A stretch of DNA of 64,000 bases from Bacteroidetes bacterium ADurb.Bin174. GTDB lineage: Bacteria; Bacteroidota; Bacteroidia; Bacteroidales; Paludibacteraceae. Shown here in pieces: positions 1 to 10,515 of this stretch. Each line of letters starts with the position of its first letter. Position 1 is the first letter of the stretch. A program made the translations under genes and the position numbers. The DNA lies in the NCBI GenBank assembly GCA_002070265.1, contig MWCX01000036.1, positions 62,001 to 126,000 of the forward strand, written 5' to 3'. Below the pieces are notes generated by a model, which had not been told where the DNA came from, searched no databases, and saw only the letters and a list, made by a program, of their open reading frames with translations.

Positions 1-238
1 CATAAATTAGATAAACATACAACACACCGCCTTCTGCGTATAGTGTTTCGGTACGTGGTGTTCTACCTTTACTGGCATGACAGGCAAGATCTTCCGTGCC
101 CATGTATGCCTCCGTTTCAGTAATGATAAATTTTTCAACAAAGCCGTCAGGATAAGAACGAACCAAAATTTTACCTAACAACGCTTTGGCTAAAGATACC
201 GCATCTTGTTGAAAAAAATTATCGCTGATACGACTCAT
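1..238 (-). CDS. DNA-3-methyladenine glycosylase, N-terminal part (cut by window edge)
   Basis: Base-excision repair glycosylase of the AAG/MPG family, which removes alkylated purines such as 3-methyladenine. Only the first 79 codons are present. The visible residues include the family's early landmarks: an LLGKILVR stretch, ITETEAY carrying the conserved glutamate region, DLACHAS, GRTPRTE, and a final GGVLYVYLIY that leads into the active-site segment. The start is the ATG whose complement is at 236-238. The gene is read away from the ribosomal operon, so the 300-bp gap to rpsL is a divergent intergenic region. The identification rests on motif memory of the family; the catalytic half lies outside the window. 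Confidence 0.85.
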   Translation of the reverse strand, partial: MSRISDNFFQQDAVSLAKALLGKILVRSYPDGFVEKFIITETEAYMGTEDLACHASKGRTPRTETLYAEGGVLYVYLIY

Positions 239-283
239 GTATTATTTATTATTGTATTAAACACCCAAATTTTCTAACCTCGA

Positions 284-367
284 AACTCAGAACTCAAAAC
301 TCAAAACTCAGAACTCAGAACTCAAAACTCGGAACTCGGAACTCGGAACTCGGAACTCGGAACTCAA
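284..367. repeat. 7-bp tandem array, 12 units of AACTCRR
   Basis: Twelve consecutive, in-register 7-bp units AACTCRR (R = A or G) fill these 84 bp without a gap. Variants AACTCAA, AACTCAG and AACTCGG are clustered, with five AACTCGG units in a row at 326-360. The same unit in reverse complement forms a seven-unit array at 44654-44702. No spacer sequences are present, so this is not CRISPR. Confidence 0.95.
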
Positions 368-458
368 AAGTAACGCAGTAGTTGGCTGTTTATGACAAAA
401 AGCCATGAAACAACAAAAATACAAGAATAATTTTATGTATAAAAAAACACCCTACTAC

Positions 459-488
459 TTGTAGGTTAAAAATCTTTTTGTAACTTTG
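459..488 (+). promoter_or_regulatory. Promoter of the rpsL/ribosomal operon
   Basis: A TTG at 459-461 lies 19 bp before TAACTTTG at 481-488, matching the Bacteroidota primary-sigma consensus (-33 TTTG, -7 TAnnTTTG). It would give an mRNA starting near 495, with a leader of about 45 nt before the rpsL ATG. Confidence 0.75.
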
Positions 489-538
489 CAGCCCGTTTTG
501 GGATTTTTTTTTGAATAAACAGTATAAACTAATTTTAA

Positions 539-919
539 ATGCCTACAATTCAACAGTTAGTTAGAAAAGGAAGAACGGTAATTACCGATACAAGTAAGTC
601 TCCGGCTTTGGATTCTTGTCCGCAGCGCCGCGGAGTTTGTGTGCGTGTATATACCACTACTCCTAAAAAGCCAAACTCTGCCATGCGGAAGGTGGCGCGT
701 GTACGTTTGACTAACCAAAAGGAAGTGAATGCTTACATTCCAGGTGAAGGTCATAATTTGCAAGAGCACTCAATTGTGATGGTTCGCGGCGGACGTGTAA
801 AAGATCTTCCCGGTGTTCGTTATCACGTAGTTCGAGGTTCGTTAGATACAGCCGGTGTTGCCGGTCGTACACAACGTCGTTCAAAATACGGTACTAAGCG
901 TCCGAAACAGACGAAATAA
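539..919 (+). CDS. rpsL: 30S ribosomal protein uS12
   Basis: uS12 sits at the decoding centre and takes part in codon-anticodon checking. The 126-residue product is full length and carries the [15 protein letters not shown] segment and the [10 protein letters not shown] loop, the two stretches where streptomycin-resistance changes arise; both look wild type (Lys in KKPNS, Lys in VKDLPG). It is the first gene after the promoter at 459-488, followed after 158 bp by rpsG. No Shine-Dalgarno sequence precedes the ATG. Confidence 0.98.
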   Translation: MPTIQQLVRKGRTVITDTSKSPALDSCPQRRGVCVRVYTTTPKKPNSAMRKVARVRLTNQKEVNAYIPGEGHNLQEHSIVMVRGGRVKDLPGVRYHVVRGSLDTAGVAGRTQRRSKYGTKRPKQTK

Positions 920-1077
920 AAAGTAAATTTATAAATACTAAATAAGTATAAGAGAGATTTAAAAATCAAGTTATAAACTTGTTTTACCGGTAGCAGATGA
1001 AGGTTGAGTAAACAGCTTAGCGGAGCATGTTGAAGCGAGACTAAAGAGCAACCAAAAACAAACAATTTTTTTAAAAA
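920..1077 (+). other. rpsL-rpsG intergenic leader
   Basis: The 158-bp spacer is longer than most in this operon. It holds a small perfect hairpin (CAAGTT at 967-972, AACTTG at 976-981) and a more GC-rich stretch at 985-1045. It could be a regulatory leader for uS7, but I recognise no known motif. Confidence 0.35.
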
Positions 1078-1554
1078 ATGAGAAAGTCGAAACCAAAGAA
1101 ACGGGTTATCCTACCCGATCCCGTTTTCAACGAGTCGATGGTTACCCAATTTGTGAACCACTTAATGTTCGATGGCAAAAAATCAATTGCTTTCGATATT
1201 TTCTATTCCTCTTTAGAAGTTGTGAAAAACAAACTTCCAAACGAAGATAAAACTCCCCTCGAAATCTGGAAGAAAGCGCTCGAAAATGTTACCCCCTTGG
1301 TAGAAGTTAAATCACGCCGTGTCGGCGGAGCAACATTCCAGGTTCCTACAGAAATCCGACCGGACAGGAAGGAATCAGTTTCAATGAAAAATCTTATATT
1401 GTATGCACGTAAGCGTGGTGGACGTTCGATGGCTGAGAAATTAGCTGCTGAGATTATTGATGCGTACAACAGCCAAGGTGGAGCTTTTAAACGTAAAGAA
1501 GATATGCACCGAATGGCAGAAGCAAACCGTGCTTTTGCTCACTTTAGATTCTAA
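1078..1554 (+). CDS. rpsG: 30S ribosomal protein uS7
   Basis: uS7 nucleates assembly of the 30S head by binding the 3' major domain of 16S rRNA, and contacts tRNA in the E site. The protein is 158 residues, normal for the family. It has the N-terminal MRKSKPKKR basic arm and the conserved [18 protein letters not shown] core. The C-terminus ends in AFAHFRF. It lies between rpsL and fusA as in the classical str operon, 44 bp upstream of fusA. Confidence 0.98.
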   Translation: MRKSKPKKRVILPDPVFNESMVTQFVNHLMFDGKKSIAFDIFYSSLEVVKNKLPNEDKTPLEIWKKALENVTPLVEVKSRRVGGATFQVPTEIRPDRKESVSMKNLILYARKRGGRSMAEKLAAEIIDAYNSQGGAFKRKEDMHRMAEANRAFAHFRF

Positions 1555-1598
1555 TTCATTTGTAAAGCACAAATAAATTTGGAAATACACTGTAATTA

Positions 1599-3713
1599 AT
1601 GGCTCAAGATTTAAAATATAACAGAAATATCGGTATTATGGCGCACATCGATGCCGGAAAGACGACTACATCAGAACGGATATTGTATTATACCGGTCTG
1701 ACGCATAAAGTCGGAGAAGTGCATGATGGTGCTGCTACCATGGACTGGATGGCACAGGAGCAGGAAAGGGGCATTACCATTACCTCCGCTGCCACTACAA
1801 CGTCTTGGGTCTATCAAGGAAATAAATATAAAATCAATTTAATCGACACTCCCGGACACGTTGATTTTACAGTAGAAGTTGAACGTTCATTACGCATTTT
1901 AGATGGCGCCATTGCTACGTTTTGTGCCGTAGGAGGTGTTGAGCCTCAGTCGGAGACCGTATGGCATCAGGCTGACAAGTACAATGTTCCACGCATCTGT
2001 TATGTTAATAAAATGGACAGGTCGGGAGCCAACTTTTTTGAAGTTGTTCGTCAAGTAGAAAAGGTGCTTGGTGCTAGACCATGCCCCATTCAAATTCCTG
2101 TCGGCGCAGAAGAAAAATTCAAAGGTGTTGTTGACTTGATCAAGATGAAAGCCGTTATTTGGCCCGATGATTCAGTAACAGCAATCTATCAGGAAAAAGA
2201 AATACCGGCTGACTTACTTGATGAAGCAAAAGAGTGGAGAGACAAGATGCTCGAAACCATTGCGGAATTTGATGAAGTTGTGATGGAGAAGTATTTTAAT
2301 GACCCGTCAACCATCACGGAAGAGGAAATCAAAACAGCAGTGCGTAAGGCTACTTTGTCAATGGAAATTAATCCGATGATATGCGGTTCTTCTTTTAAGA
2401 ATAAAGGTGTGCAAACCATGTTGGATGCTGTTTGTGCATTTTTACCCAGTCCGTTGGATACTGATGTAATTGTAGGTACAGATCCGCATGATTTTGGAAA
2501 GGAAATTGTTCGCCACCCTAAGTCGGATGAGCCTTTAACTGCTCTTGCATTTAAAATTGCAACCGATCCTTATGTAGGTAGGTTGTGTTTCTTTCGCGTG
2601 TACTCAGGCGTATTGAAAGCCGGTTCTTACGTGTATAATTCCCGTTCAGGAAAAAAAGAACGCATTGCCCGCATCTTTCAAATGCACTCCAACAAACAAA
2701 ATCCTGTAGAATTTATTTCTGCGGGTGATATTGGTGCAGGTGTCGGCTTCAAGGATATTCGTACCGGAGATACGCTTTGTGATGAGAGCCATCAAATTTT
2801 ACTTGAGTCCATAGACTTCCCTGATCCCGTTTTAGGTATCGCAGTTGAACCGAAGACAGAAAAGGACTTGGATAGATTGAGTGTGGGACTTTCCAAATTA
2901 GCTGAGGAAGATCCGACATTTACTGTGCATACGGATGAGCAATCCGGTCAGACCGTTATCTCAGGAATGGGTGAACTTCACCTGGAAATAATTATAGACC
3001 GACTGAAACGCGAGTTTAAGGTAGAATGTAATCAAGGACGTCCTCAGGTATCTTACAGGGAAGCTATTACAGAGGCAGTAGAAATTCGTGAAGTATATAA
3101 AAAGCAAACCGGTGGTCGCGGTAAATTTGCCGATATAGTCGTTCGTCTTGAACCTGCCGACTCAGATTTCGAAGGTTCTTTACAGTTTATAGATCTTGTG
3201 AAAGGTGGAAATATTCCCAAAGAATATATTCCCTCTGTACAGAAAGGTTTTCAGGTTGCAATGAAAAACGGCGTATTAGCCGGCTTTCCCATGTCGAAAT
3301 TGAAAGTTACATTGATTGACGGATCTTATCATCCCGTTGATTCGGATCAGCTTTCATTTGAGATATGTGCACAGTTGGCTTTCAGAAAAGCATGTGTGAA
3401 GGCAAAACCTATTTTGTTAGAGCCTATCATGAAGATAGAAGTGGTGACTCCTGAAGAAAATATGGGCGATGTCATTGCTGACCTCAACAAACGCAGGGGA
3501 CAGATTGAAGGCATGGAATCCAGTCGTGCCGGTGCCCGGATTGTAAAGGCTAAGGTGCCATTAGCTGAAACTTTCGGATATGTGACAGCCTTACGTACCA
3601 TCAGTTCGGGTCGTGCAACTTCTTCCATGGAGTTTTCGAACTATGCTGAGGTGTCGAATGCTCTTGCCAAAGTTGTGTTGACGGAAGCAGGAGGTAAGGT
3701 GGATTTATTGTAA
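1599..3713 (+). CDS. fusA: Translation elongation factor G
   Basis: EF-G is the GTPase that drives ribosomal translocation and, with RRF, ribosome recycling. The 704-residue protein shows the P-loop AHIDAGKTT (15-23), DTPGHVDF (83-90) and NKMD (137-140), then domain II, the [18 protein letters not shown] signature of domain III, and domains IV-V in the second half. Length and order are those of canonical bacterial EF-G. The gap to rpsJ is 179 bp and contains one of the operon's small hairpin repeats. Confidence 0.98.
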   Translation: MAQDLKYNRNIGIMAHIDAGKTTTSERILYYTGLTHKVGEVHDGAATMDWMAQEQERGITITSAATTTSWVYQGNKYKINLIDTPGHVDFTVEVERSLRILDGAIATFCAVGGVEPQSETVWHQADKYNVPRICYVNKMDRSGANFFEVVRQVEKVLGARPCPIQIPVGAEEKFKGVVDLIKMKAVIWPDDSVTAIYQEKEIPADLLDEAKEWRDKMLETIAEFDEVVMEKYFNDPSTITEEEIKTAVRKATLSMEINPMICGSSFKNKGVQTMLDAVCAFLPSPLDTDVIVGTDPHDFGKEIVRHPKSDEPLTALAFKIATDPYVGRLCFFRVYSGVLKAGSYVYNSRSGKKERIARIFQMHSNKQNPVEFISAGDIGAGVGFKDIRTGDTLCDESHQILLESIDFPDPVLGIAVEPKTEKDLDRLSVGLSKLAEEDPTFTVHTDEQSGQTVISGMGELHLEIIIDRLKREFKVECNQGRPQVSYREAITEAVEIREVYKKQTGGRGKFADIVVRLEPADSDFEGSLQFIDLVKGGNIPKEYIPSVQKGFQVAMKNGVLAGFPMSKLKVTLIDGSYHPVDSDQLSFEICAQLAFRKACVKAKPILLEPIMKIEVVTPEENMGDVIADLNKRRGQIEGMESSRAGARIVKAKVPLAETFGYVTALRTISSGRATSSMEFSNYAEVSNALAKVVLTEAGGKVDLL

Positions 3714-3854
3714 ACCCGTAAATCTTCAGGAATGAATGATTTTTGGGAATTTTGAATTTGAAAGAAAATAAACTTTTTGATTAGCGAATGACTCTTAATT
3801 AAAAAGTTGATGATAAAAATAATAACTAATTAAAAAAGAATGCTTGCTGAAAGT

Positions 3855-3880
3855 TCTCCCTTGGGGAAATATAGGGGGCT
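3855..3880 (+). repeat. Small hairpin repeat in fusA-rpsJ spacer
   Basis: TCTCCCTTGGGGA followed by ATATAGGGGGCT. It folds as a short CTCCC/GGGGA hairpin with a downstream GGGGG that can compete for the same C run. Related sequences occur at 4271, 10787 (inverted), 10872 and 16024. Confidence 0.7.
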
Positions 3881-3892
3881 GTTAAAATCATT

Positions 3893-4198
3893 ATGAGTCA
3901 GAAAATTAGAATTAAATTAAAATCGTACGATTACAATCTGGTTGATAAATCAGCAGAGAAAATTGTGAAAACAGTAAAATCTACAGGTGCCCATGTAAGC
4001 GGTCCGATTCCTTTGCCAACGCACAAAAGGATTTTTACGGTGAACCGTTCCACTTTTGTGAATAAGAAATCGCGTGAACAGTTTGAGTTGTCCTCTTATA
4101 AAAGACTGATTGACATCCATAACTCTTCAGCCAAAACTGTAGATGCCCTCATGAAGTTAGAACTTCCCAGCGGGGTTGAAGTAGAAATTAAAGTATAA
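3893..4198 (+). CDS. rpsJ: 30S ribosomal protein uS10
   Basis: uS10 is a 30S head protein and the first gene of the S10 operon. The 101-residue product has the family's [15 protein letters not shown] start, the [30 protein letters not shown] loop that reaches into the 16S rRNA, and a final [11 protein letters not shown]. In other bacteria uS10 also pairs with NusB in antitermination. It is separated from rplC by 112 bp. Confidence 0.98.
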   Translation: MSQKIRIKLKSYDYNLVDKSAEKIVKTVKSTGAHVSGPIPLPTHKRIFTVNRSTFVNKKSREQFELSSYKRLIDIHNSSAKTVDALMKLELPSGVEVEIKV

Positions 4199-4270
4199 AG
4201 CCTCTTCAAACTTCTTCGAAAGTGAAGATTTGAAAGTGCTAAAATAAATTTTAAACTCGTCTCTTGATAA

Positions 4271-4296
4271 TCCTCTTTTAAAGGATTTAGGGAGCT
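4271..4296 (+). repeat. Small hairpin repeat in rpsJ-rplC spacer
   Basis: TCCTCTTTTAAAGGATTTAGGGAGCT. This is a diverged copy of the operon's hairpin repeat: TCCT/AGGA stem followed by TTAGGGAGCT. Confidence 0.5.
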
Positions 4297-4310
4297 AATT
4301 ATTAATTGAA

Positions 4311-4925
4311 ATGCCAGGATTAATTGGAAAAAAAATCGGAATGACATCGGTTTTCAGTGCCGACGGTAAAAATATGCCGTGCACTGTTATTGAAGCAGGT
4401 CCTTGTGTTGTTACTCAAATCAAAACAATAGAAAAAGACGGGTATGAGGCAGTTCAGCTGGGCTTTCAGGAAAAGAAAGACAAGCACACCAACAAGCCTC
4501 AGGCAGGTCATTTTAAAGCTGCAGGAGTAGCGCCGCAAAGACACTTGGTTGAGTTCAATGAATTTGATAAAAAACTCAAATTAGGTGATCAAGTCACTGT
4601 AGAAGTGTTTGAAGTTAACTCATTTGTTGATGTAGTTGGAACTTCAAAGGGTAAAGGTTTTCAAGGCGTTGTGAAGCGTCATGGTTTTAGCGGAGTAAAA
4701 GAATCGAGCCACGGGCAGAAGCATCAGCGTGTTCCGGGTTCGATAGGTGCTTCTTCTGATCCGTCGCGTGTGATCAAGGGACTGCGCATGGCAGGTCGTA
4801 TGGGAGGCGACAGAGTGACCATTCACAACTTACAGGTTTTAAAAGTGATTCCGGAACATAATCTTTTAATGGTAAAAGGTTCCGTTCCCGGTGCTAAAGG
4901 TTCAATCGTTATCATCAATAAATAA
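4311..4925 (+). CDS. rplC: 50S ribosomal protein uL3
   Basis: uL3 binds near the peptidyl-transferase centre and starts 50S assembly. The protein (204 residues) begins [15 protein letters not shown] and contains the [34 protein letters not shown] extended loop, whose glutamine is the residue methylated by PrmB in other bacteria. The stop codon is followed after 2 bp by rplD, so the two are translationally close. Confidence 0.98.
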   Translation: MPGLIGKKIGMTSVFSADGKNMPCTVIEAGPCVVTQIKTIEKDGYEAVQLGFQEKKDKHTNKPQAGHFKAAGVAPQRHLVEFNEFDKKLKLGDQVTVEVFEVNSFVDVVGTSKGKGFQGVVKRHGFSGVKESSHGQKHQRVPGSIGASSDPSRVIKGLRMAGRMGGDRVTIHNLQVLKVIPEHNLLMVKGSVPGAKGSIVIINK

Positions 4926-4927
4926 TC

Positions 4928-5557
4928 ATGGAATTAAGTATATTTAATGTAAAAGGAGAAGATACGGGAAGAAAAATTTCCTTGAATGAAGCTGTCTTCG
5001 GAATAGAGCCAAATGACCATGCTATTTATTTAGATGTAAAACAGTATTTGGCAAACCAACGTCAGGGAACGCACAAGACAAAGGGTCGTAGTGAAGTAAA
5101 AGGCTCGCGCCGTAAATTAGGACGTCAAAAGGGAGGCGGTGGTGCTCGTCCCGGTGACGTCAAATCTCCTGTACGTGTTGGAGGAGGTACCATCTTTGGT
5201 CCGGTTCCGCGCGATTACGGATTTAAGTTGAATAAAAAAGTAAAACAACTGGCTCGTAAATCAGCTTTGAGTTATAAGGCAAAAGAAAACCTGATCACAG
5301 TGGTAGATCAGATTGAGTTTGATGCTCCCAAGACCAAAGATATGATTGCTTTGACACAAAATTTGAAGCTTGCAGATAAAAAAGCGTTAATTATTTTAGC
5401 AAACGGAAATAAAAACGTATATTTGTCGGCTCGAAATTTAGCCAAAGTGAAAGTTGTAACAGTTTCGGAATTAAACACTTACAAAGTGCTTGATGCAAAA
5501 AATCTTATAATTACCGAAGAAGCTGTTGCTGCAGTAGAACAAACTTTTAAAGCATAG
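4928..5557 (+). CDS. rplD: 50S ribosomal protein uL4
   Basis: uL4 lines the peptide exit tunnel; its long loop carries the macrolide-contacting tip. The 209-residue protein contains that loop around residues 45-85 ([19 protein letters not shown] and GGGGARPGD). In E. coli uL4 also represses its own operon; no such leader is identifiable here. Its stop codon overlaps the Shine-Dalgarno sequence of rplW. Confidence 0.98.
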   Translation: MELSIFNVKGEDTGRKISLNEAVFGIEPNDHAIYLDVKQYLANQRQGTHKTKGRSEVKGSRRKLGRQKGGGGARPGDVKSPVRVGGGTIFGPVPRDYGFKLNKKVKQLARKSALSYKAKENLITVVDQIEFDAPKTKDMIALTQNLKLADKKALIILANGNKNVYLSARNLAKVKVVTVSELNTYKVLDAKNLIITEEAVAAVEQTFKA

Positions 5558-5561
5558 GAGG
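5556..5561 (+). promoter_or_regulatory. Shine-Dalgarno sequence of rplW
   Basis: A perfect AGGAGG, 6 bp before the rplW ATG, overlaps the rplD TAG. It is unusual here because most genes in the window lack a purine-rich ribosome binding site. It supports the first ATG (5568) over the in-frame ATG four codons later. Confidence 0.7.
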
Positions 5562-5567
5562 CCAATT

Positions 5568-5858
5568 ATGAATATTATCATGAAACCGATTGTAACGGAA
5601 AAGATGACCGGATTGGGTGAAAAACTCAATCGCTATGGCTTTAAGGTTCAGAGAGATGCGAATAAAATCGAGATCAAAAACGCCATTGAAACTTTGTATA
5701 ATGTAACCGTAATAGATGTAAACACCATGATTGCTGCTCCGAAGAAAAAGAATCGTTATACGAAGAGCGGTGCAATTACCGGAAAGACATCAGCTTATAA
5801 AAAAGCTATAGTTACATTGAAAGAAGGCGAGACCATAGATTTTTACAGTAATATTTAA
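5568..5858 (+). CDS. rplW: 50S ribosomal protein uL23
   Basis: uL23 sits beside the tunnel exit and is the docking point for trigger factor and SRP. The protein (96 residues) has the KPIVTEKM start and the KKNRYTKSGAITGKTSAYKKAIVTL hairpin. The MNIIMKPIVTEK start is chosen because a strong AGGAGG precedes it; starting at the second Met would remove four residues. Confidence 0.97.
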   Translation: MNIIMKPIVTEKMTGLGEKLNRYGFKVQRDANKIEIKNAIETLYNVTVIDVNTMIAAPKKKNRYTKSGAITGKTSAYKKAIVTLKEGETIDFYSNI

Positions 5859-5907
5859 ATTAAACTGTAAATTATAAATTGTAAATAGTTAAATTGTAAA
5901 TATACAA

Positions 5908-6732
5908 ATGCCTGTACGTAAATTAAAGCCCACAACACCGGGGCAAAGACATAAGATTATTGGTACCTTCGACGCAATTACTTCGAAGACACCAGAAAAA
6001 TCTCTTGTTAGCGGTATTAAAAAAACCGGAGGCCGTAACCATCAAGGAAAAATGACTGTCCGTAATATGGGTGGCGGTCACAAGAGAAAATATAGAGTAA
6101 TTGATTTCAAACGCAACAAGGATGGTATTCCTGCAACTGTAAAGAGCATTGAATACGATCCGAATCGTTCGGCAAATATCGCTTTGCTGTTCTATGCGGA
6201 TGGTGAAAAGCGGTATATTTTGGCTCCCAACGGATTACAGGTAGGCCAAAAGATATTGTCAGGAGCAGAAGCTGCTCCCGAAGTAGGGAATGCACTTCCG
6301 ATGCAGAATATTCCTTTGGGTACTATCATTCACAATATTGAACTAAGACCGGGTCAGGGAGCAGCCATGGTGCGCTCAGCCGGTACTTTTGCTCAGTTAA
6401 GTTCACGTGAAGATAAATACGCTGTGATTAAGTTGCCTTCAGGTGAGTTGCGTAAAGTGTTGTCTGCATGTAAAGCTACGATTGGAGCCGTTGGAAATTC
6501 CGATCATGCATTGCAGCAATCCGGTAAAGCCGGACGCTCACGTTGGCTCGGACGTCGTCCACGCGTTCGTGGTGTAGCCATGAACCCGATAGATCACCCG
6601 ATGGGTGGTGGTGAAGGTCGTGCTTCCGGAGGACAACCTCGTTCACGTACAGGAGTACTTTCTAAAGGGTACAAGACACGTGCGCCTAAGAAGCAGTCAA
6701 GTCAATATATAATTGAAAGGAAGAAAAAATAA
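5908..6732 (+). CDS. rplB: 50S ribosomal protein uL2
   Basis: uL2 supports the peptidyl-transferase centre and bridges to the 30S subunit. The 274-residue protein is full length. In the C-terminal loop the usual DHPHGGGEG reads DHPMGGGEG, so the histidine equivalent to E. coli His229 is methionine; I recall the same change in Bacteroides uL2, so it is probably a lineage trait. The end [16 protein letters not shown] is typical. Upstream is an AT-rich spacer with repeated TTGTAAAT motifs. Confidence 0.98.
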   Translation: MPVRKLKPTTPGQRHKIIGTFDAITSKTPEKSLVSGIKKTGGRNHQGKMTVRNMGGGHKRKYRVIDFKRNKDGIPATVKSIEYDPNRSANIALLFYADGEKRYILAPNGLQVGQKILSGAEAAPEVGNALPMQNIPLGTIIHNIELRPGQGAAMVRSAGTFAQLSSREDKYAVIKLPSGELRKVLSACKATIGAVGNSDHALQQSGKAGRSRWLGRRPRVRGVAMNPIDHPMGGGEGRASGGQPRSRTGVLSKGYKTRAPKKQSSQYIIERKKK

Positions 6733-6755
6733 CAGTTAACAAGTAATAGAATAAA

Positions 6756-7022
6756 ATGAGCCGTTCATTAAAAAAAGGACCCTATATTAATTTGAAGCTT
6801 GAAAAGAAGGTGGTGGACATGAATGAAAGCAGGAAGAAGACTGTTATCAAAACTTGGTCACGTGCCACTATGATTTCGCCGGATTTTGTAGGTCATACCA
6901 TTGCAGTTCATAATGGAAACAAATTTATTCCTGTATATATTACCGAAAATATGGTTGGTCACAAGTTGGGTGAATTTGCACCAACTCGTAACTTCCGCGG
7001 TCACGGTGGTAAGAAGAAATAA
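6756..7022 (+). CDS. rpsS: 30S ribosomal protein uS19
   Basis: uS19 forms the 30S head with uS13 and touches tRNA in the A site. The 88-residue product starts [11 protein letters not shown] and ends with the conserved [21 protein letters not shown] stretch. It has normal size and its normal place between rplB and rplV. Confidence 0.98.
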   Translation: MSRSLKKGPYINLKLEKKVVDMNESRKKTVIKTWSRATMISPDFVGHTIAVHNGNKFIPVYITENMVGHKLGEFAPTRNFRGHGGKKK

Positions 7023-7064
7023 TCCATTGAAACTATTTAATAAAAAGCATTAAAAATTTCCGAA

Positions 7065-7475
7065 ATGGGTGCAAGAAAAAGAATATCAGCAGAAAAAAGA
7101 AAAGAAGCAAATAAAACGCAGTACTTTGCGAAACTTAATAATGTTCCGACTTCTCCGCGTAAAATGCGCTTGGTGGCAGATATGATCAGAGGTATGGAAG
7201 TCAACAAAGCATTAAGTATTTTAAAGTTCTCGCCAAAAGAAGCTTCCGGAAGATTAGAGAAGTTGCTTAAATCCGCAATTTCCAATTGGGAGCAGAAAAC
7301 AGAACAAAAAGCAGACAGCGTTGATTTGTATGTAAGTCAGATTTACGTTGATTCGGCTACGATGCTGAAGCGTCTCCGTCCGGCTCCTCAGGGTCGTGGT
7401 TATCGTATTCGCAAACGTTCGAATCACGTTACAATATATGTAGATACCAAAAATAATAACGAAAACGAAAATTAA
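7065..7475 (+). CDS. rplV: 50S ribosomal protein uL22
   Basis: uL22 forms part of the exit-tunnel constriction with uL4. The 136-residue protein has an N-terminal basic extension ([23 protein letters not shown]) ahead of the family core [18 protein letters not shown]. The hairpin tip [22 protein letters not shown] is intact. It is followed after 6 bp by rpsC. Confidence 0.97.
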   Translation: MGARKRISAEKRKEANKTQYFAKLNNVPTSPRKMRLVADMIRGMEVNKALSILKFSPKEASGRLEKLLKSAISNWEQKTEQKADSVDLYVSQIYVDSATMLKRLRPAPQGRGYRIRKRSNHVTIYVDTKNNNENEN

Positions 7476-7481
7476 TACTCG

Positions 7482-8216
7482 ATGGGACAAAAAACTAATC
7501 CAGTAAGCAATCGCTTAGCAATTATCCGTGGATGGGACTCGAATTGGTATGGTGGAAACAATTACGGTGACACGCTTTTAGAGGACTATAAACTCAGAAA
7601 ATATCTGAATACCCGGTTGGCAAAAGCCAGTGTGTCGCGTATTATAATTGAACGTACCTTGAAACTGGTTACCATAACGGTATGTACCTCTCGTCCGGGT
7701 ATTATTATCGGTAAAGGCGGACAAGAAGTAGATAAACTAAAAGAAGAATTAAAGAAAATTACTGATAAGGAAATTCAAATCAATATTTTCGAAATCAAAC
7801 GCCCTGAGCTTGACGCAGTAATCGTTGCAAATAACGTTGCGCGACAGCTTGAAGGAAAGATAGCTTATCGTCGTGCTGTTAAAATGGCTATTGCTTCAAC
7901 CATGCGTATGGGTGCTGAAGGTATCAAAATCCAGATATCCGGACGTTTAAACGGAGCTGAGATGGCTCGTTCGGAAATGTATAAAGAAGGTAGAACTCCT
8001 TTACATACATTCAGAGCCGATATCGACTATGCCCATGCTGAAGCCTTGACTAAGGTCGGCCTCATAGGTGTTAAGGTTTGGATTTGTCGTGGCGAAATTT
8101 ACGGTAAGAAAGATTTATCACCCACTTACGGTGCTTCTAAAGAAATAGGTGGTCGCAGAAGCGATGATCGTTTCAGTGAAGGCGGTGGTAAAGGCTTTAG
8201 AAGAAGAAGGAAATAA
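7482..8216 (+). CDS. rpsC: 30S ribosomal protein uS3
   Basis: uS3 lines the mRNA entry channel. The 244-residue protein has an N-terminal KH domain with the [24 protein letters not shown] loop and the C-terminal S3 domain ([31 protein letters not shown]). The basic tail ends [11 protein letters not shown]. Start [12 protein letters not shown] is typical. Confidence 0.98.
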   Translation: MGQKTNPVSNRLAIIRGWDSNWYGGNNYGDTLLEDYKLRKYLNTRLAKASVSRIIIERTLKLVTITVCTSRPGIIIGKGGQEVDKLKEELKKITDKEIQINIFEIKRPELDAVIVANNVARQLEGKIAYRRAVKMAIASTMRMGAEGIKIQISGRLNGAEMARSEMYKEGRTPLHTFRADIDYAHAEALTKVGLIGVKVWICRGEIYGKKDLSPTYGASKEIGGRRSDDRFSEGGGKGFRRRRK

Positions 8217-8248
8217 TATGTATTTAATGAATTTGATGTAAATATATT

Positions 8249-8680
8249 ATGTTACAACCTAAGAAAACAAAGTTCAGGAAACAGCAAAAGGGGCGCATGA
8301 AAGGCGATGCTCAAAGAGGGAACCAATTGGCTTTCGGTTCTTTTGGGATAAAATCACTGCAATCCAAATGGCTTACCGGGCGTCAAATAGAAGCCGCACG
8401 TGTTGCTGTTACCCGTTATATGCAACGTCAGGGACAGATATGGATTCGGGTTTTTCCCGATAAGCCAATCACAAAAAAACCTGCTGAAGTGCGTATGGGT
8501 AAAGGTAAAGGTGCTCCCGAAGAATTCGTTGTGCCTGTAACTCCCGGCAGAGTGATTATAGAAGTAGAAGGTGTATCTTACGAAATAGCTAAAGAAGCAT
8601 TGCGTTTAGCTGCTCAAAAATTACCGGTTACCACACGTTTTGTAGTAAGACGTGATTATGATACAACTCAAAATGCTTAA
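8249..8680 (+). CDS. rplP: 50S ribosomal protein uL16
   Basis: uL16 organises the A site of the 50S subunit and the tRNA elbow contact. The 143-residue protein has [19 protein letters not shown] at the start, the [19 protein letters not shown] helix, and the [17 protein letters not shown] loop holding the arginine that is hydroxylated by YcfD in other bacteria. A 100-bp spacer with no recognisable motif separates it from rpmC. Confidence 0.98.
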   Translation: MLQPKKTKFRKQQKGRMKGDAQRGNQLAFGSFGIKSLQSKWLTGRQIEAARVAVTRYMQRQGQIWIRVFPDKPITKKPAEVRMGKGKGAPEEFVVPVTPGRVIIEVEGVSYEIAKEALRLAAQKLPVTTRFVVRRDYDTTQNA

Positions 8681-8780
8681 TGAGGTATGAGACGAACATG
8701 AACAAATTTAATCGATTATGAATGATTGAATTGGTTTATCGAGAGTTCTATACGACAGCTTAAAAACAAATTATTATCGT

Positions 8781-8972
8781 ATGAAAATCAGAGAAATAAG
8801 AGAATTAAGTAATCAAGAGATTCTTGAACGTTTGGATGCTGAAAGAGAGCATTTGGTGCGATTGAAGTTGAATCACTCCATATCTCCGCTTGACAATCCG
8901 TTGCAAATAAAAGAAGTACGTCGTACAATTGCCCGTCTTGCAACCGAATTACATCAGCGTGAAAATAATTAA
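8781..8972 (+). CDS. rpmC: 50S ribosomal protein uL29
   Basis: Short all-helical protein next to uL23 at the tunnel exit. The 63-residue product MKIREIRELSNQEILERL...REVRRTIARLATEL has the family's two-helix hairpin pattern and the conserved IRRTIAR-like motif (here VRRTIARLATE). Followed by rpsQ as expected. Confidence 0.96.
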   Translation: MKIREIRELSNQEILERLDAEREHLVRLKLNHSISPLDNPLQIKEVRRTIARLATELHQRENN

Positions 8973-8992
8973 TTTAAATAACATTGACACGG

Positions 8993-9247
8993 ATGGAAAG
9001 AAATCTAAGGAAAGAAAGAACGGGTGTTGTATTTAGCAACAAGATGGATAAAACCATTACTGTTGTTGTAAGATGGAAAGAGAAGCACCCTATTTACGGT
9101 AAGTTCGTAAATAAAACAAAAAAATATCATGTGCATGATGAGAAGAATGAATCCAATATCGGTGATACCGTACGAATCATGGAAACTCGTCCGCTGAGTA
9201 AGTTAAAAAGATGGAGATTAATTGAAATTATCGAAAGGGCTAAGTAA
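8993..9247 (+). CDS. rpsQ: 30S ribosomal protein uS17
   Basis: uS17 is a primary binder of the 16S rRNA 5' domain. I place the start at the ATG at 8993 ([13 protein letters not shown], 84 residues), because family members begin at this point and the upstream in-frame codon is only a TTG at 8984. Conserved features include [24 protein letters not shown] and the closing [18 protein letters not shown]. The stop is 2 bp from rplN. Confidence 0.96.
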   Translation: MERNLRKERTGVVFSNKMDKTITVVVRWKEKHPIYGKFVNKTKKYHVHDEKNESNIGDTVRIMETRPLSKLKRWRLIEIIERAK

Positions 9248-9249
9248 TT

Positions 9250-9615
9250 ATGATACAACAAGAATCAAGACTCAATGTTGCGGATAACTCCGGTGCAAAA
9301 GAAGTACTGTGTATCCGTGTTTTAGGAGGAACCGGCAAACGCTACGCTTCTTTAGGTGATGTGATAGTGGTGACTGTAAAAAGTGCCGTGCCGTCATCCG
9401 AAATTAAAAAAGGTGTTGTTTCAAAAGCAGTGATAGTGCGCACGAAAAAAGAAGTTCGCAGGGCAGACGGATCTTATATTCGTTTTGACGATAATGCCTG
9501 TGTGTTATTGAATAATGCAGGGGAGATTCGTGGAAGTCGTATTTTCGGACCCGTAGCACGTGAGTTACGTGCAACAAACATGAAAATCATATCACTTGCG
9601 CCTGAAGTATTATAA
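9250..9615 (+). CDS. rplN: 50S ribosomal protein uL14
   Basis: uL14 contacts the 30S subunit and is the binding site of the silencing factor RsfS. The 121-residue protein has the start [27 protein letters not shown], the basic [28 protein letters not shown] core and the final IISLAPEVL, all canonical. Confidence 0.98.
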   Translation: MIQQESRLNVADNSGAKEVLCIRVLGGTGKRYASLGDVIVVTVKSAVPSSEIKKGVVSKAVIVRTKKEVRRADGSYIRFDDNACVLLNNAGEIRGSRIFGPVARELRATNMKIISLAPEVL

Positions 9616-9636
9616 TTTTCATAAAATTAATTCGTG

Positions 9637-9948
9637 ATGAGTAAATTACATATCAAAAAAGGTGACACGGTTTATGTGAATTCTGGTGAGGACAAAGGTA
9701 AGACTGGTCGTGTGTTGAAAGTACTTGTTGATAAGCAACGAGCTATCGTAGAAGGTATCAACATGGTTTCGAAACATACAAAACCAAGTGCTAAAAGTCC
9801 ACACGGTGGTATTGTTAAACAGGAACTTCCCATACATATTTCAAATTTGAATCTGCTTGAAAACGGAAAGCCCGTTCGTGTCGGAAGAAAATTGAATGCG
9901 GAAGGTAAATTAGTACGTGTTTCCAAAAAAACAGGAGAAGAGATTTAA
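9637..9948 (+). CDS. rplX: 50S ribosomal protein uL24
   Basis: uL24 is an assembly initiator near the tunnel exit. The start is set at the ATG at 9637 ([22 protein letters not shown], 103 residues); the GTG three bases earlier adds one residue and is less likely. The KOW motif ([20 protein letters not shown]) is plain to see, followed by the [12 protein letters not shown] segment. Confidence 0.97.
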   Translation: MSKLHIKKGDTVYVNSGEDKGKTGRVLKVLVDKQRAIVEGINMVSKHTKPSAKSPHGGIVKQELPIHISNLNLLENGKPVRVGRKLNAEGKLVRVSKKTGEEI

Positions 9949-9951
9949 GCA

Positions 9952-10497
9952 ATGAACACAGCAAGTTTTAAACAAGATTATAGAGAACGCATTGTTCCTA
10001 CATTGATAAAGGAGTTTGGTTATAAGTCCGTAATGCAGGTTCCCAAGCTGGAGAAAATTGTACTCAACCAAGGATTGGGAGCTGCTGTTGCCGACAGGAA
10101 GATCATTGATAATGCAATCAGTGAAATGACTGCCATAACCGGTCAGAAGGCTGTTCAAACACTGTCTACAAAAGACGTTTCAAATTTCAAATTACGTAGA
10201 AAAATGCCTATCGGCGTACGTGTTACGCTTCGTGGCGATCGCATGTACGAGTTTTTGGAACGTTTGACCCGGATGGCACTTCCGCGTGTACGCGACTTCA
10301 GAGGAATTAGTAATAAATTGGATGGTAGAGGTAACTATACCTTGGGAATACAGGAACAGATTATTTTTCCGGAAATCAATATTGATAATGTCAGTCGATT
10401 GACCGGGATGAATATTTCCTTTGTTACAACTGCTAAAACCGATGAAGAAGGTTATGCATTGCTGAGAGAATTTGGCTTACCATTTAAGAAAGATTAA
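9952..10497 (+). CDS. rplE: 50S ribosomal protein uL5
   Basis: uL5 binds 5S rRNA and contacts the P-site tRNA and the 30S head. The 181-residue protein has the family motifs [31 protein letters not shown], and [29 protein letters not shown]. Start is 3 bp after the rplX stop. Confidence 0.98.
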   Translation: MNTASFKQDYRERIVPTLIKEFGYKSVMQVPKLEKIVLNQGLGAAVADRKIIDNAISEMTAITGQKAVQTLSTKDVSNFKLRRKMPIGVRVTLRGDRMYEFLERLTRMALPRVRDFRGISNKLDGRGNYTLGIQEQIIFPEINIDNVSRLTGMNISFVTTAKTDEEGYALLREFGLPFKKD

Positions 10498-10515
10498 TAA
10501 AAAGAGATAGATACA

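Larger units (their letters stand above)
239..538. other. Divergent intergenic region between the glycosylase gene and rpsL
   Basis: This 300-bp gap holds a 7-bp tandem array (284-367) and the rpsL promoter (459-488). The rest is AT-rich and shows no coding frame or RNA gene. Confidence 0.7.

Noticed and set aside
284-367. CRISPR array
   Set aside because: The units are 7 bp with no spacers and no cas genes anywhere in the window.
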